Positions 40,414-49,310 of a stretch of DNA of 64,000 nt are shown one piece after another. Position 1 is the first letter of the stretch; each line of letters starts with the position of its first letter. The notes under the pieces are model-generated. The model ran no database searches. It saw only the letters and a program-made list of their open reading frames with translations, and was not told where the DNA came from. The DNA comes from Streptomyces echinoruber (GTDB lineage Bacteria; Actinomycetota; Actinomycetes; Streptomycetales; Streptomycetaceae): positions 91,079 through 155,078 of the forward strand of contig NZ_BMWH01000011.1 in NCBI RefSeq assembly GCF_014651135.1. Reading direction: 5' to 3'. Both the position numbers and the translations under genes were made by a program.

Positions 40414-43310
40414 GCCCCGGACGGCGGAGCCGGCCGGTCCTCGGGAGGTAGGCCGAGGGCGGACAGGCCCTCGGTCGCGTGGCGTTGGCCGCGGTGGTAG
40501 CCCAGGGAGCGGGCCAGGCGCAGGGCGTGCCGGTAGTGGGCGGCCGCGCCGTCGGGGGCGCCGAGGGCGCGGTCCGCGTGGCCGAAGGCGTTGGCGCACT
40601 CCACCTCGGCCCACCGGTCGCCGAGCCTGCGGGCCGCGCGCAGGCCCTTTGCGCACAGCACGCGGGCCTCCTCGGCACGGCCCGCCTCCGCCTCCAGGAC
40701 ACCCAGGTAGGACTGGCCCAGCGCCTCGGGACGGCGGGGTTCGTCGGGCTCCCCGTCCCGGCTGAGCGCCACGCCCGCCTGGAAGGCCATCCGTGCCGAG
40801 CGGTGCCGGCCGAGCGCGTGGTGGGTGAGGCCCAGTTCCACCAGGATCTGCGCCTCCAGGTCGCGGCGCAGGTGGGCCCGGCTCAGGCGCAGCGCCCGGG
40901 TGCCCAGCCGGTGGGCGGCCGCCGCGTCGCCCGCGTCGATCTCCACGCGCGCCAGGGCGCCGAGCGCCAGGGCGGTGCGCAGGTGGTCGTGGACGGCCGC
41001 GTACCCGTCGAGCGCCTGGGTGAGCAGGGTGCGGGCGGCGTCGAGGTCGCCGCTGATCCAGCGGGACCGGCCCAGGTGCTCGCGGGCCAGGGCGGTCAGG
41101 TCGGGCCATCCGTGCGTGTCCGCGAGCCGCAGGACGCGCTGGATGTGCCGCTCCGCCTCCTGCGGCATGCCCGCCGTGAGGGTGGCGTCGACCAGGTTCA
41201 GCGCCAGCTCCGCCTCGGCACGCCGGTTCGCCGCCCGGCGCGCCGCCCGCAGGCCGGCTTCGGCGGCGGACAGCCACTCGGGGATCCGGCTCTGCTGCTT
41301 GCACGGGCCGTGCAACAGGGAGGCGAGGGTCCAGGCCGCCGGGTAGGGGCCGTGCTGCGAGGCGTACTCGACCGTCGCCAGGAGGTTGGGCAGTTCCCGG
41401 CGCGCCTGGCGCGGGGTGACGGCCGCCTCCTGGTGGGCGCCGGGGCCGGGGCCGACCGTGTACACGGGGCTCGGGTCGCCGCCGAGGGCCTGCGCGACGT
41501 ACGTGTACCAGGCGATGAGCTGCCGCAGGGCGGCCTGCCGGTCGGTCTCGCCGTCCTCCCGCCGCGCGCGCTCCCAGGCGTATTCGCGCAGCAGGTCGTG
41601 CGGGAAGCGGAAGCGGCCCGGGGCGTGCTGTTCCAGGAGGTTGGCCGCGGTCAGGGCGGCGAGCAGGCGGTGCGGTTCGGTCGTGCCGGTGGCCGCCGCG
41701 ACCGCCTGCAGCGACAGGTCGAGTCCGGGCAGCGAGCCCAGCAGCCGCAGCAGCTTGCGTGCCTCGTCGTCCAGGTGGCGGTACGACAGGCCGATCGAGG
41801 CGCGTACGGAGGCGCGCTCGTCGTGCGGCAGCGACGACACCTCGAGCGATCCGACCTCGGCCAGCGCGTGGGCCACGTCGTTCAGCCCGAGGCGGCCCCG
41901 GGCCGCTCCGGCGGCCACCACCCGCAGCGCCAGCGGCAGGTGCCCGCACAGCCGGGCGATCTCGGCCACCGCCTGGTCGGTGTCCTGGTCCGGGGCGGTC
42001 CGGCCGGCCGTGCCGAGCGCGGCGCGCAGCAGGGCGGCGGAGTCGCCGGGCGGCAGCACGCCGAGCCAGGTCAGCAAAGCTCCGTCGTGCACCGCCAGGC
42101 TGACCAGTGCGCGCCGGCTGGTGATCAGGGCCGCGCATCCGGCCGTGGCGGGCAGCAGGGGACGTACGTGCTCGGCGTCGGCGGCGTTGTCCAGCACGAA
42201 CAGGACCCGGCGGCCCTGGAGCCGGGAACGCAGCGCGTCGGCCCGGTCGCGCGGGTCCACCGGCACCTGGCGGGCGGGGGTGCCGAGCGCGCGCAGGAAG
42301 AAGCCGAGCACCTCGGCGGGGTCGGCGGGCCCGCGGTGGTCGAAGCCGCGCAGGTCGGCGAAGAGCTGCCCGTCGGGGAAGGCGTCCTTGACCTGGTGGG
42401 CGCAGTGCACGGCGAGGGCGGTCTTGCCGACGCCCGCGGTGCCCTCGATGCAGATCAGCGGCGCGCCGTCGCGCAGTTGCCCGACGATGCGGGCGACGTC
42501 CTCCGAGCGCCCCACGAACTCTCCTGATTCGAGGGGAAGTTGACTCGGCGGTTCGGTGGAGGGGGTGGGCGGGGCCGAGGTGTCGAGCACCTCCTGGTGG
42601 GCCGCGCGCAGCTCGGGGCCCGGCTCGGCGCCGTACTCCTCCACGAGCCGCCGGCGCACCCTGGTGTAGGTGTCCAGGGCCTCGGCCTGGCGGCCCGACC
42701 GGGCGAGGACGCGCATCAGCAGGGCGTGCGGGCGCTCGCGCAGCGGGTGCCGGGCGGTCAGCCGGGTCAGTTCGGCCAGGTGCCGCTCCCCGCGGCCGAG
42801 TTCGATGTCGAGGGCGTACAGGTCCTCCCGCGCGACGAGCAGCCGCTCGGCGAGCCGCTCACGCTCCAGCTCGGCGCCCGGCCCCTCCACGCCTTCCGCG
42901 TAGACCCCGCGCCACAGGCCGATGGCGCGGGTCAGGGTCCTGGCCGCCTCCTCCAGGCCGCCCTTCTCCCGCAAATCCTGTGCGTGGGCGATCAGTTGCT
43001 CGAACTCGGCGAGGTCGCACTCGCAGCCCTCCAGGGCGTACCCGGTGTCGGTGAGGACGATCCGGGCGCCCGCCGGCAGCAGGCGGCGCAGACCGGACAC
43101 GTACTTCTGCACGAGATTGGGCGCGTGGCCGGGAACGTCCTCTCCCCAGACGTCGGCCATGATCCGGTGCGTCGGCACGGGATACGGGGCCCGGGCGAGC
43201 AACGCCACGAGCACCGCCCGTTGCCGGGGCGGACCGAGCGGCACCTCCCGGCCCGCGTGGAACGCGCTCAGCGGACCCAGGACTTCGACACGCACGCGTG
43301 CACTGTTCAT
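40392..43310 (-). CDS. AfsR/SARP-type regulator with BTAD, NB-ARC and TPR domains
   Basis: 972 residues. OmpR-like DNA-binding domain (about 8-95: VEVLGPLSAFHAGREVPLGP, LVQKYVSGLRRLLP), BTAD (about 100-245), and an NB-ARC ATPase with P-loop EGTAGVGKTALAVHCAH (289-305) and FVLDNAADAEHVRPLLP. The rest (about 550-940) is TPR-rich. Large SARPs of this type activate secondary-metabolite clusters. It is divergent from the AfsA-like operon, the probable target. The last roughly seven codons and the stop are formed from the antisense of the truncated coaA copy, so the native C terminus was altered at the island edge. Confidence 0.93.
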   Translation of the reverse strand: MNSARVRVEVLGPLSAFHAGREVPLGPPRQRAVLVALLARAPYPVPTHRIMADVWGEDVPGHAPNLVQKYVSGLRRLLPAGARIVLTDTGYALEGCECDLAEFEQLIAHAQDLREKGGLEEAARTLTRAIGLWRGVYAEGVEGPGAELERERLAERLLVAREDLYALDIELGRGERHLAELTRLTARHPLRERPHALLMRVLARSGRQAEALDTYTRVRRRLVEEYGAEPGPELRAAHQEVLDTSAPPTPSTEPPSQLPLESGEFVGRSEDVARIVGQLRDGAPLICIEGTAGVGKTALAVHCAHQVKDAFPDGQLFADLRGFDHRGPADPAEVLGFFLRALGTPARQVPVDPRDRADALRSRLQGRRVLFVLDNAADAEHVRPLLPATAGCAALITSRRALVSLAVHDGALLTWLGVLPPGDSAALLRAALGTAGRTAPDQDTDQAVAEIARLCGHLPLALRVVAAGAARGRLGLNDVAHALAEVGSLEVSSLPHDERASVRASIGLSYRHLDDEARKLLRLLGSLPGLDLSLQAVAAATGTTEPHRLLAALTAANLLEQHAPGRFRFPHDLLREYAWERARREDGETDRQAALRQLIAWYTYVAQALGGDPSPVYTVGPGPGAHQEAAVTPRQARRELPNLLATVEYASQHGPYPAAWTLASLLHGPCKQQSRIPEWLSAAEAGLRAARRAANRRAEAELALNLVDATLTAGMPQEAERHIQRVLRLADTHGWPDLTALAREHLGRSRWISGDLDAARTLLTQALDGYAAVHDHLRTALALGALARVEIDAGDAAAAHRLGTRALRLSRAHLRRDLEAQILVELGLTHHALGRHRSARMAFQAGVALSRDGEPDEPRRPEALGQSYLGVLEAEAGRAEEARVLCAKGLRAARRLGDRWAEVECANAFGHADRALGAPDGAAAHYRHALRLARSLGYHRGQRHATEGLSALGLPPEDRPAPPSGARSAPRG

Positions 43311-43692
43311 GACGACTTCTCCCCCGTGGTCGTCTGCATTGCACGCATCCTACCGATTTGATCGGTCAACAGCTCGATTCTTGGCGGGCTGTTCCCCGCA
43401 TCGTCACCGTGCCGGCATCCCTCGCCGGACGGCCGCTTTCCGGTGCGTTCCCGTCCGGTTCTCTCCGGTTCGTTCCGGCCGGCTCTTTCCGGTTCCCTCC
43501 GGTTCGTTCCCGGCCGGCTCTTTCCTGTTCGTTCCGGTTCGTTCCCGTCCGGTTTGCGCCGTCTTCCTCCGTGCCGCGTGCTTCCCGCCGCGCTTCCGCC
43601 GCCTTCAGCGCGCGTTCCAGCGTCCGGTCAGCGGCCGCCCGTTGACTCGTTCACGCACCTGCTTCACCCACGCCCGATCCGGAGGCACTGCT
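43311..43692. other. Divergent regulatory region of the SARP gene and the AfsA operon
   Basis: 382 bp. It holds the palindrome at 43352-43366, a TTGACC on the minus strand overlapping that palindrome (likely -35 of the SARP gene), and, from about 43430 to 43560, imperfect tandem repeats of CCGGTTCGTTCC / CGGCCGGCTCTTTCC (30-34-bp units). A GGAGG ribosome site 7 nt before the AfsA-like GTG closes the region. Repeats of this kind upstream of a SARP target may be activator sites, but they do not match the published TCGAGxx heptamers. Confidence 0.7.
43352..43366. promoter_or_regulatory. Palindromic operator candidate upstream of the SARP gene
   Basis: ACCGAT-TTG-ATCGGT, a perfect 6-bp inverted repeat with a 3-bp centre, 41-56 bp before the SARP start codon and overlapping TTGACC on the minus strand. 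Size and position suit a repressor dimer. Confidence 0.45.
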
Positions 43693-44709
43693 GTGACCGC
43701 ATCCACGGACGACTCCGTGTCCGCCCCCGCCGTCTCCCTGTCCTTCAACGCGACCGTCGACCGCACGCTCGTGCACCGCGCCTCGGTGGCCGAGGTGTTC
43801 GTCACCGACTCGGTCGAGGTTCCGGGTTCCGCCGCGCAGGGCGACGGGCCCCGGGCGTACGACGTGGCCGCCCAGCTCCCCCGGGGGCACCTCGTGGGCG
43901 AGCACCCGTCGGCGTACGACTTCCTGCTGCTGGTGGAGGTGCTGCGGCAGACCGGCGTCGTCATCGCGCACCGCCACATGGACGTGCCGCTCTCCAGCGC
44001 CTTCATCTTCAGCGCCCTCCGCTACGAGCTGCTCGACCTGGAGGCGATCCGCATAGGTGACCGGCCGGCGCACGCGGTGACGCACGTCACCGCCCGGCCC
44101 GAGACGAACCGGGCGGGCCGGGTCCTCGGCTTCGAGTTCGGCGGTGTGCTGGACCTCGACGGCGTGCCCACGCTGCGCGCCTCGGGCGGCCTGACCTTCG
44201 TCGGCTCCCGGGCCTACCGCATGCTGCGGGCGAGCGGGCTGGAGCGGGCCCGGACCGCGGCCGTGCCCCGCACCCACCGTCCGGCGCCCGCCTCGCCGGG
44301 TGCGGTGGGGCGCCGCGACGTCCGCAACGTGGTCGTGACCGAGCCGGTGGTCGAGTCGGGCGGTGAGGCACGCGCGTTCCTCGTCGTCGACACCAAGCAT
44401 CCGCACCTGTTCGACCACGCCCTCGACCACGTGCCCGGCAACCTCCAGCTGGAGGCGGCCCGGCAGCTCGCGGTGGCCGCGGTGGCCCGCTCGCACGGCC
44501 TGTCGTCGCAGGAGCTGCTGATCACCTCGGTGCGCGGCCGGTTCACCGAGTTCGCCGAACTGGGCCTGGCCACCCGCGTGACGGCACGGGTCGGCGGGGT
44601 GCGGCACGCCGAGGAGCTCGGCACGCTCACCGTCCCCGTCGAGGTGCGGCTCAGCCAGGACGACACGACCGTCAGCGAGATCACCCTGGAGGTGGCCCAG
44701 TGGCTGTGA
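43693..44709 (+). CDS. AfsA-family (A-factor/butyrolactone-type) synthase
   Basis: 338 residues from GTG at 43693 with GGAGG 7 nt upstream. Two AfsA hot-dog repeats: the first (about 20-165) holds LVHRASVAEVFVTDSVEVPG and EHPSAYDFLLLVEVLRQTGV; the second (about 215-330) holds RNVVVTEPVVESGG and the signature KHPHLFDHALDHVPGNLQLE. AfsA, ScbA and MmfL condense a beta-keto acyl thioester with dihydroxyacetone phosphate to start gamma-butyrolactones or furans. First gene of the operon. The downstream HAD and FAD genes could supply later steps. Product not deducible from sequence. Confidence 0.92.
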   Translation: MTASTDDSVSAPAVSLSFNATVDRTLVHRASVAEVFVTDSVEVPGSAAQGDGPRAYDVAAQLPRGHLVGEHPSAYDFLLLVEVLRQTGVVIAHRHMDVPLSSAFIFSALRYELLDLEAIRIGDRPAHAVTHVTARPETNRAGRVLGFEFGGVLDLDGVPTLRASGGLTFVGSRAYRMLRASGLERARTAAVPRTHRPAPASPGAVGRRDVRNVVVTEPVVESGGEARAFLVVDTKHPHLFDHALDHVPGNLQLEAARQLAVAAVARSHGLSSQELLITSVRGRFTEFAELGLATRVTARVGGVRHAEELGTLTVPVEVRLSQDDTTVSEITLEVAQWL

Positions 44710-45416
44710 CCACCCTCGTCTGCGACTACGGCGGTGTGCTCACCAACCCGCTCGCCGAGACGTACCTGGCCTTCAGCGACCACACCGGCATCCCCCTCGA
44801 CGAGCTGCAGGCCGCGTTCGGCCGGGCCGCGCACCGGTACGGGGTGAGCCCGATGGCCGAGCTGGAGACCGGCGCCATCGAGGAGGAGGAGCTGGTGCGC
44901 CGGGTCGTGGCCGAACTGCCCGAGGAGCTGCGCGGACGGGACCTCCTCGGCGGGCGCCCCTTCGGCGAGGTCTGGTTCCGCGGCCGCCGCGCCAACCGGG
45001 AACTCCTGGCCTTCCTGCGCCTCGTCCGCGCCGAGGGGCACCGGGTGGCGCTGCTCACCAACAACGTCCGCGCCTGGCGGCCGCGGTGGCGCGCCACCCT
45101 CTCCCCCGACGGCTCCGGCGACCTCGGCGGCCTGTTCGACCTCGTCGTCGACTCCAGCGAGGAGGGCGTCCGCAAACCGGACCCCGAGATCTACCGCCGG
45201 CTGCTGTCCCGGCTCGGTGCCGCCCCGGAGACGGTCCTGTTCCTGGACGACCTGGAGGAGAACTGCGCGGCGGCGCGTGCCCTCGGCATGCGCGCGGTGC
45301 GGTTCGAGACCACGGCGCAGGCGGTCGCGGACGTGGCGGCGGCCATGGGGGTGCCGGTCGGCGCGCCCCACCACGACCTCGCGCTGGGCGTGCTGTGCCG
45401 GGGAGGCCGGCGGTGA
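44700..45416 (+). CDS. HAD-superfamily hydrolase
   Basis: 238 residues from GTG at 44700 (GGAGG 7 nt upstream; overlaps the AfsA gene by 10 bp); a GTG at 44706 with a 4-bp overlap is the alternative. HAD-IA motifs: motif I VCDYGGVLTNPLAE, with Asp-x-Gly-Gly instead of Asp-x-Asp, motif II LLTNNVR, motif III KPDPEIYRRLLSRLG, motif IV LFLDDLEENCAAA. Loss of the second Asp of motif I is shared with YihX-like phosphatases. A plausible role is removing the phosphate left on the AfsA product, as MmfP is thought to do for furans. Confidence 0.9.
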   Translation: MAVTTLVCDYGGVLTNPLAETYLAFSDHTGIPLDELQAAFGRAAHRYGVSPMAELETGAIEEEELVRRVVAELPEELRGRDLLGGRPFGEVWFRGRRANRELLAFLRLVRAEGHRVALLTNNVRAWRPRWRATLSPDGSGDLGGLFDLVVDSSEEGVRKPDPEIYRRLLSRLGAAPETVLFLDDLEENCAAARALGMRAVRFETTAQAVADVAAAMGVPVGAPHHDLALGVLCRGGRR

Positions 45417-47065
45417 GCCGGGACAGCGACGTCCTCGTCGTGGGCGCCGGGCCGACCGGGCTCGCCGCGGCGTGCACCCTGCTGCGCGAGGGCGTACCCG
45501 TCCGCGTGGTGGACCGGCGCCGCGGCCCGACCGCCCTGCCCAAGGCCCTGATCGTGTGGAGCGGCGCGCTGGAGGTGCTCGACCGGCTCGGGGTGGCCGA
45601 CGCGCTCGCGGAACGCGCGCTGCGGCTGCGCGGCGCCTCCTACTGGTCGCGGGGCCGCGCCGTCGCCTCCGTGGGCTTCGGCGCGCTGGCCGGCAGCCGC
45701 TTCCCGGGACCGCTGTGCGTGCCGCAGCCCGTCACCGAGGAACTGCTGTACGAGCGGCTCCTGCAGCTCGGCGGGCGCGTCGAGTGGGGCACCGAGGCCG
45801 CGGACGTCACCGTCGAGGGCGACGCGGTGCGCGTCGGGCTGCGCACCGCGCCGGGCGGCGCGCACCCGCCGGGGACGCCGGCCGCGCCGCAGACCGCGCG
45901 GGCCCGCTGGCTGGTCGCGGCGGACGGGGCGCACAGCACCGTCCGCACGTCGCTGGGGATTCCCTTCGAAGGCGGCACGTACGCCCGTGACTTCCTGCTC
46001 GGCGACGGGGTGGTCAAGGTCGAGGGCCCGGCCGCCGTTCCGGTGGACGAGGCCCAGTACCACCTCACCCCGGACGGGGTGCTCGTCGTCGTCGCGCTGC
46101 CCGAGGGCGGTCACCGGGTCTTCTTCGACCAGCCGGCCGGCAGCGGCGAGGCCGCCCCCGCGCTGCCCGAGCTGCAGGCGCTCCTCGACGCCCGCGGGCC
46201 CGGCGGCTGGACCCTCGCCGACACCACCTGGACCAGCCGGTTCCGCGTGCACACCAGGGTCGCGGCCCGGTTCCGGCAGGGTCCGGTGCTGCTGGCCGGG
46301 GACGCGGCGCACTGCCACAGCCCGGCCGGCGGCCAGGGGCTGAACACCGGTGTGCAGGACGCCTACGACCTGGGCTGGAAACTGACCGCCGTACTCGGCG
46401 GGGCGGACGAGAGTCTGCTGGACAGCTACGAGGCCGAGCGCCGGCCCGCCGCGGTGCGCGCCGTTTCCCGGGCCGACGCGCAGACCAGGCTGTGGCTGCT
46501 GCGCTCCCCGCTGGCCCGGCTGGCGCGCGACACCGCCCTGCGCGCGCTGTCGGCGAGCGGCCTGCTGGAGAAGCGGCTGGTGCCGGAGCTGGCCCAGGTG
46601 GACCCGGACCTGACGGGCAGCCCCGCGGTGGGCGGGCCCGCCGGGGACGGCATCGTGCCGGGCCGCCGGATCCCCGACGCGCCCCTGTCGGCCCTGCACG
46701 GCCGGCAGGCCGACACCCTGCACGGCTACCTGGCGGCGGGCCGCCACACCGTCGTCGTCCTGGGCACGTCGGCGTACGACGAGGCGGCCGTCCGCGCCGC
46801 GCGGCGGGCCTGCGCGCACGACACGACCGGCCGGCTCGACGTCCTGCTGATCCGCCCCGGCGCGCTGCCCGGTGCGGGCGCGCTGCCCGCCCACGACACC
46901 GCGGACGGGCGCCTGGGCACGACGTCCCAGGCCGTGTACGTCCGCCCGGACGGCGTGGTCGGCGCCCGCCTGCCGCTGGGAGGAACGGCGGACGTCAACG
47001 ATCTGCTGGCCCGCGTCCCCGTCCTGAAGGGAGCCGTGAACCACCGTGTTCCGCCCACGCGGTAG
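45413..47065 (+). CDS. FAD-dependent aromatic-type monooxygenase
   Basis: 550 residues; GTG at 45413 overlaps the HAD stop as GTGA, with GGGAGG upstream. Group A flavoprotein hydroxylase (PheA/TfdB, PF01494): Rossmann VLVVGAGPTGLAAACTLLRE, DG motif ARWLVAADGAHSTVR, GD motif GPVLLAGDAAHCHSPAGGQG followed by LNTGVQDAYDLGWKL. The C-terminal thioredoxin-like domain (about 410-545) has lost redox Cys motifs. It could hydroxylate or oxidise the operon's product; whether the substrate is aromatic (a furan is formally so) is open. Confidence 0.92.
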   Translation: MSRDSDVLVVGAGPTGLAAACTLLREGVPVRVVDRRRGPTALPKALIVWSGALEVLDRLGVADALAERALRLRGASYWSRGRAVASVGFGALAGSRFPGPLCVPQPVTEELLYERLLQLGGRVEWGTEAADVTVEGDAVRVGLRTAPGGAHPPGTPAAPQTARARWLVAADGAHSTVRTSLGIPFEGGTYARDFLLGDGVVKVEGPAAVPVDEAQYHLTPDGVLVVVALPEGGHRVFFDQPAGSGEAAPALPELQALLDARGPGGWTLADTTWTSRFRVHTRVAARFRQGPVLLAGDAAHCHSPAGGQGLNTGVQDAYDLGWKLTAVLGGADESLLDSYEAERRPAAVRAVSRADAQTRLWLLRSPLARLARDTALRALSASGLLEKRLVPELAQVDPDLTGSPAVGGPAGDGIVPGRRIPDAPLSALHGRQADTLHGYLAAGRHTVVVLGTSAYDEAAVRAARRACAHDTTGRLDVLLIRPGALPGAGALPAHDTADGRLGTTSQAVYVRPDGVVGARLPLGGTADVNDLLARVPVLKGAVNHRVPPTR

Positions 47066-49310
47066 CCGAAAGCCCGAACCCGGCACGCCTCCCGCGGGCC
47101 GCCCGGGGGTCCGCGCCCCTTGGCTGGTCCTCCTCTTCGGGCTGCTCTTCGTCGTCAACGCCGTCGTCGTCGGCTCCGACGTGGGCGGCCGGCTGCACGG
47201 CGGCGGCACCACCGACCCGGCGTCCGCGTCGGCCCGGGCCGACGCGCTGCTGGAACGCCACTTCCCGACCGGCGCCCCCAACCTCGTCCTGCTCGTGCGG
47301 GGCAGCGCCCCCGGGGCCCGGGTCGACGACGCCCGCGTCGCGGCGCAGGGCGCGCGGCTCACCGAGCGTCTCGCCTTCGAACCCGGGGTGGAGGGGGTCA
47401 GCTCGTACTGGCAGACCGGCTCGCCGCAGTTGCGGTCGGCCGACCGCCGCGAGGCGCTGGTGGTGGCGCATCTGGCGGGCGGCGAGGACGAGACGGCCCG
47501 GGTGCTGCACCGTCTCGCGCCCCGCTACCGGGGCAGTCCGCCGGGCGCCGGGGCGCTCGAGGTGCGCATCGGCGGCACGGTCGCCGTGCGGGAGCAGATC
47601 CAGTCGACCGTCCGCGACGATCTGCGCACCGCGGAGCTGATCGCGCTGCCCCTGACGCTGGCCGTGCTGGTGCTGGTGTTCGGCAGCGTCGTCGCCGCGC
47701 TGCTCCCGCTGGGTGTCGGCCTGGTGGCGATCGCCGGCACCGACGCCGCGCTGCGGCTGCTCACCTCGTTCACCGAGGTGTCGGTGTTCGCCCAGAACCT
47801 GACCACGGCGCTCGGCCTGGGCCTCGCCATCGACTACGCCCTGCTGCTGGTGCGCCGCTTCCGCGAGGAACTGGAGACGGGCGCCGACCCGCAGGCCGCG
47901 GTGGGCCGCACCCTGCGCACCGCGGGCCGCACGGTCGCGTTCTCCGCGCTGACCGTCGCCGTGTCCCTGGCCGCGATGCTGGTCTTCCCGCTGTACTTCC
48001 TGCGCTCGTTCGCGTACGCGGGCATCAGCGTCGTCCTGCTCGCCGCGACGGCCGCGCTGGTGCTGCTGCCCGCGGCGCTGCGGCTGCTGGGCCGGCGCGT
48101 CGACGCGCTGCGGCTGCGCCGCCGGGGCGCCGCCCGTCCGGGCCGGGCGGCCGCGCACGTCGTGCGCCACCCGGTGCGCTACGCCGTGGCGGTCACGGCC
48201 CTGCTGCTCGTCGCCGGCGCCCCCTTCCTGCGCGCCGAGTACGGCACCGCCGACGACCGGCAACTGCCCGCGTCGGCCGAGGCCCGCGCGGTGCAGGACG
48301 CGATCCGCACCGACTTCGCCGCGGGCGCGACCGGGGGCGTCGAGATCGTCGCCCGCGGCGGCCCCCGGCTCGGCGCGTACGCGGCCCGCCTGTCGGCGCT
48401 GGAGTCGGTGGCCGAGGTGGACACGCCCCGCGGCACCTACCGTGCCGGACGCCTCGCCGCCGCCGCGGGCCCGGCCGACGCCGCGCGGGCCGCCGACGGC
48501 CTGAACCGGATCACCGTGGTGCCGCGCAAGGGCGTCGAGGAGTTCTCCCCGCGCGGCGCCCGCCTCGTGCGGCAGGTGCGGAAGGTCGGTGCCGACCGCG
48601 CGTTCCGGTCCCTGGCGCCCCTCGCGGGCGGGCCGGCGGCCGCCCTGCAGGACAGCAAGCACGCCATCGCGGCGAAGCTGCCCGTCGCCGGTCTCGTCGT
48701 CGCCCTGGCCACCGTGGTGCTGGTGTTCCTGCTGACGGGCAGTCTGCTGCTGCCCCTGCTCTCCGTGGTGTTCGGCGCGCTGAGCCTGACCGCGATGTTC
48801 GGCCTGGTCGTCCGGGTGTTCCAGCAGGGCGACCTGTCCGGCCTGCTCGGGTTCACCCCGACCGGCACCATCGAGACGACCCTTCCGGTGCTGATGTTCT
48901 GCGTGGCGTTCGGCCTCTCCATGGACTACGGCGTCTTCCTGCTGTCCCGGATCAAGGAGGAGCACGACCGCACGGGCGATCCGACGGCGGCGATCGTGAC
49001 GGGGATGCGACGCACCAGCGGCCTGATCACCGCGGCCGCGCTCATCCTGTCCATCGTCTTCGTCGCCATCGGCACCTCGCGGATCACCAATATCAAGATG
49101 CTCGGCCTGGGCTGCGCGGTCGCGGTCCTGACCGATGCGACCGTGGTGCGTGGACTGCTCGTACCGGCCCTGCTGCGGCTCGCCGGGCACGCCGCCTGGT
49201 GGGCCCCGACTCCGCTGCGCCGTTTCCAGGAGCGGTTCGGTCTGCGCGAGGAGAGCGCCGGCACCCCCTCCCCCCTGTCCTCCGACACCGAACTGGAGCC
49301 CGTGAGATGA
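47046..49310 (+). CDS. MMPL-family transporter, first copy
   Basis: 754 residues from GTG at 47046 (20-bp overlap with the monooxygenase gene). RND/MMPL architecture: a first TM helix (WLVLLFGLLFVVNAVVVG), an extracytoplasmic loop with a two-strand motif (DALLERHFPTGAPNLVLLV), five TMs including LGLGLAIDYALLLVRRFREE, a second loop, and a mirror half with VLMFCVAFGLSMDYGVFLLS. The Asp-Tyr pairs (IDYALLL, MDYGVFL) are the proton-relay residues of MMPL proteins. Probably exports the lipid-like or lactone product. Ends FGLREESAGTPSPLSS. Confidence 0.93.
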   Translation: MFRPRGSRKPEPGTPPAGRPGVRAPWLVLLFGLLFVVNAVVVGSDVGGRLHGGGTTDPASASARADALLERHFPTGAPNLVLLVRGSAPGARVDDARVAAQGARLTERLAFEPGVEGVSSYWQTGSPQLRSADRREALVVAHLAGGEDETARVLHRLAPRYRGSPPGAGALEVRIGGTVAVREQIQSTVRDDLRTAELIALPLTLAVLVLVFGSVVAALLPLGVGLVAIAGTDAALRLLTSFTEVSVFAQNLTTALGLGLAIDYALLLVRRFREELETGADPQAAVGRTLRTAGRTVAFSALTVAVSLAAMLVFPLYFLRSFAYAGISVVLLAATAALVLLPAALRLLGRRVDALRLRRRGAARPGRAAAHVVRHPVRYAVAVTALLLVAGAPFLRAEYGTADDRQLPASAEARAVQDAIRTDFAAGATGGVEIVARGGPRLGAYAARLSALESVAEVDTPRGTYRAGRLAAAAGPADAARAADGLNRITVVPRKGVEEFSPRGARLVRQVRKVGADRAFRSLAPLAGGPAAALQDSKHAIAAKLPVAGLVVALATVVLVFLLTGSLLLPLLSVVFGALSLTAMFGLVVRVFQQGDLSGLLGFTPTGTIETTLPVLMFCVAFGLSMDYGVFLLSRIKEEHDRTGDPTAAIVTGMRRTSGLITAAALILSIVFVAIGTSRITNIKMLGLGCAVAVLTDATVVRGLLVPALLRLAGHAAWWAPTPLRRFQERFGLREESAGTPSPLSSDTELEPVR

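Noticed and set aside
43693..44709. Assigning the AfsA-like gene a named product (A-factor, SCB or MMF)
   Set aside because: Sequence shows the family, not the acyl substrate or final structure; the extra transporters and hydrolase do not match a described set.
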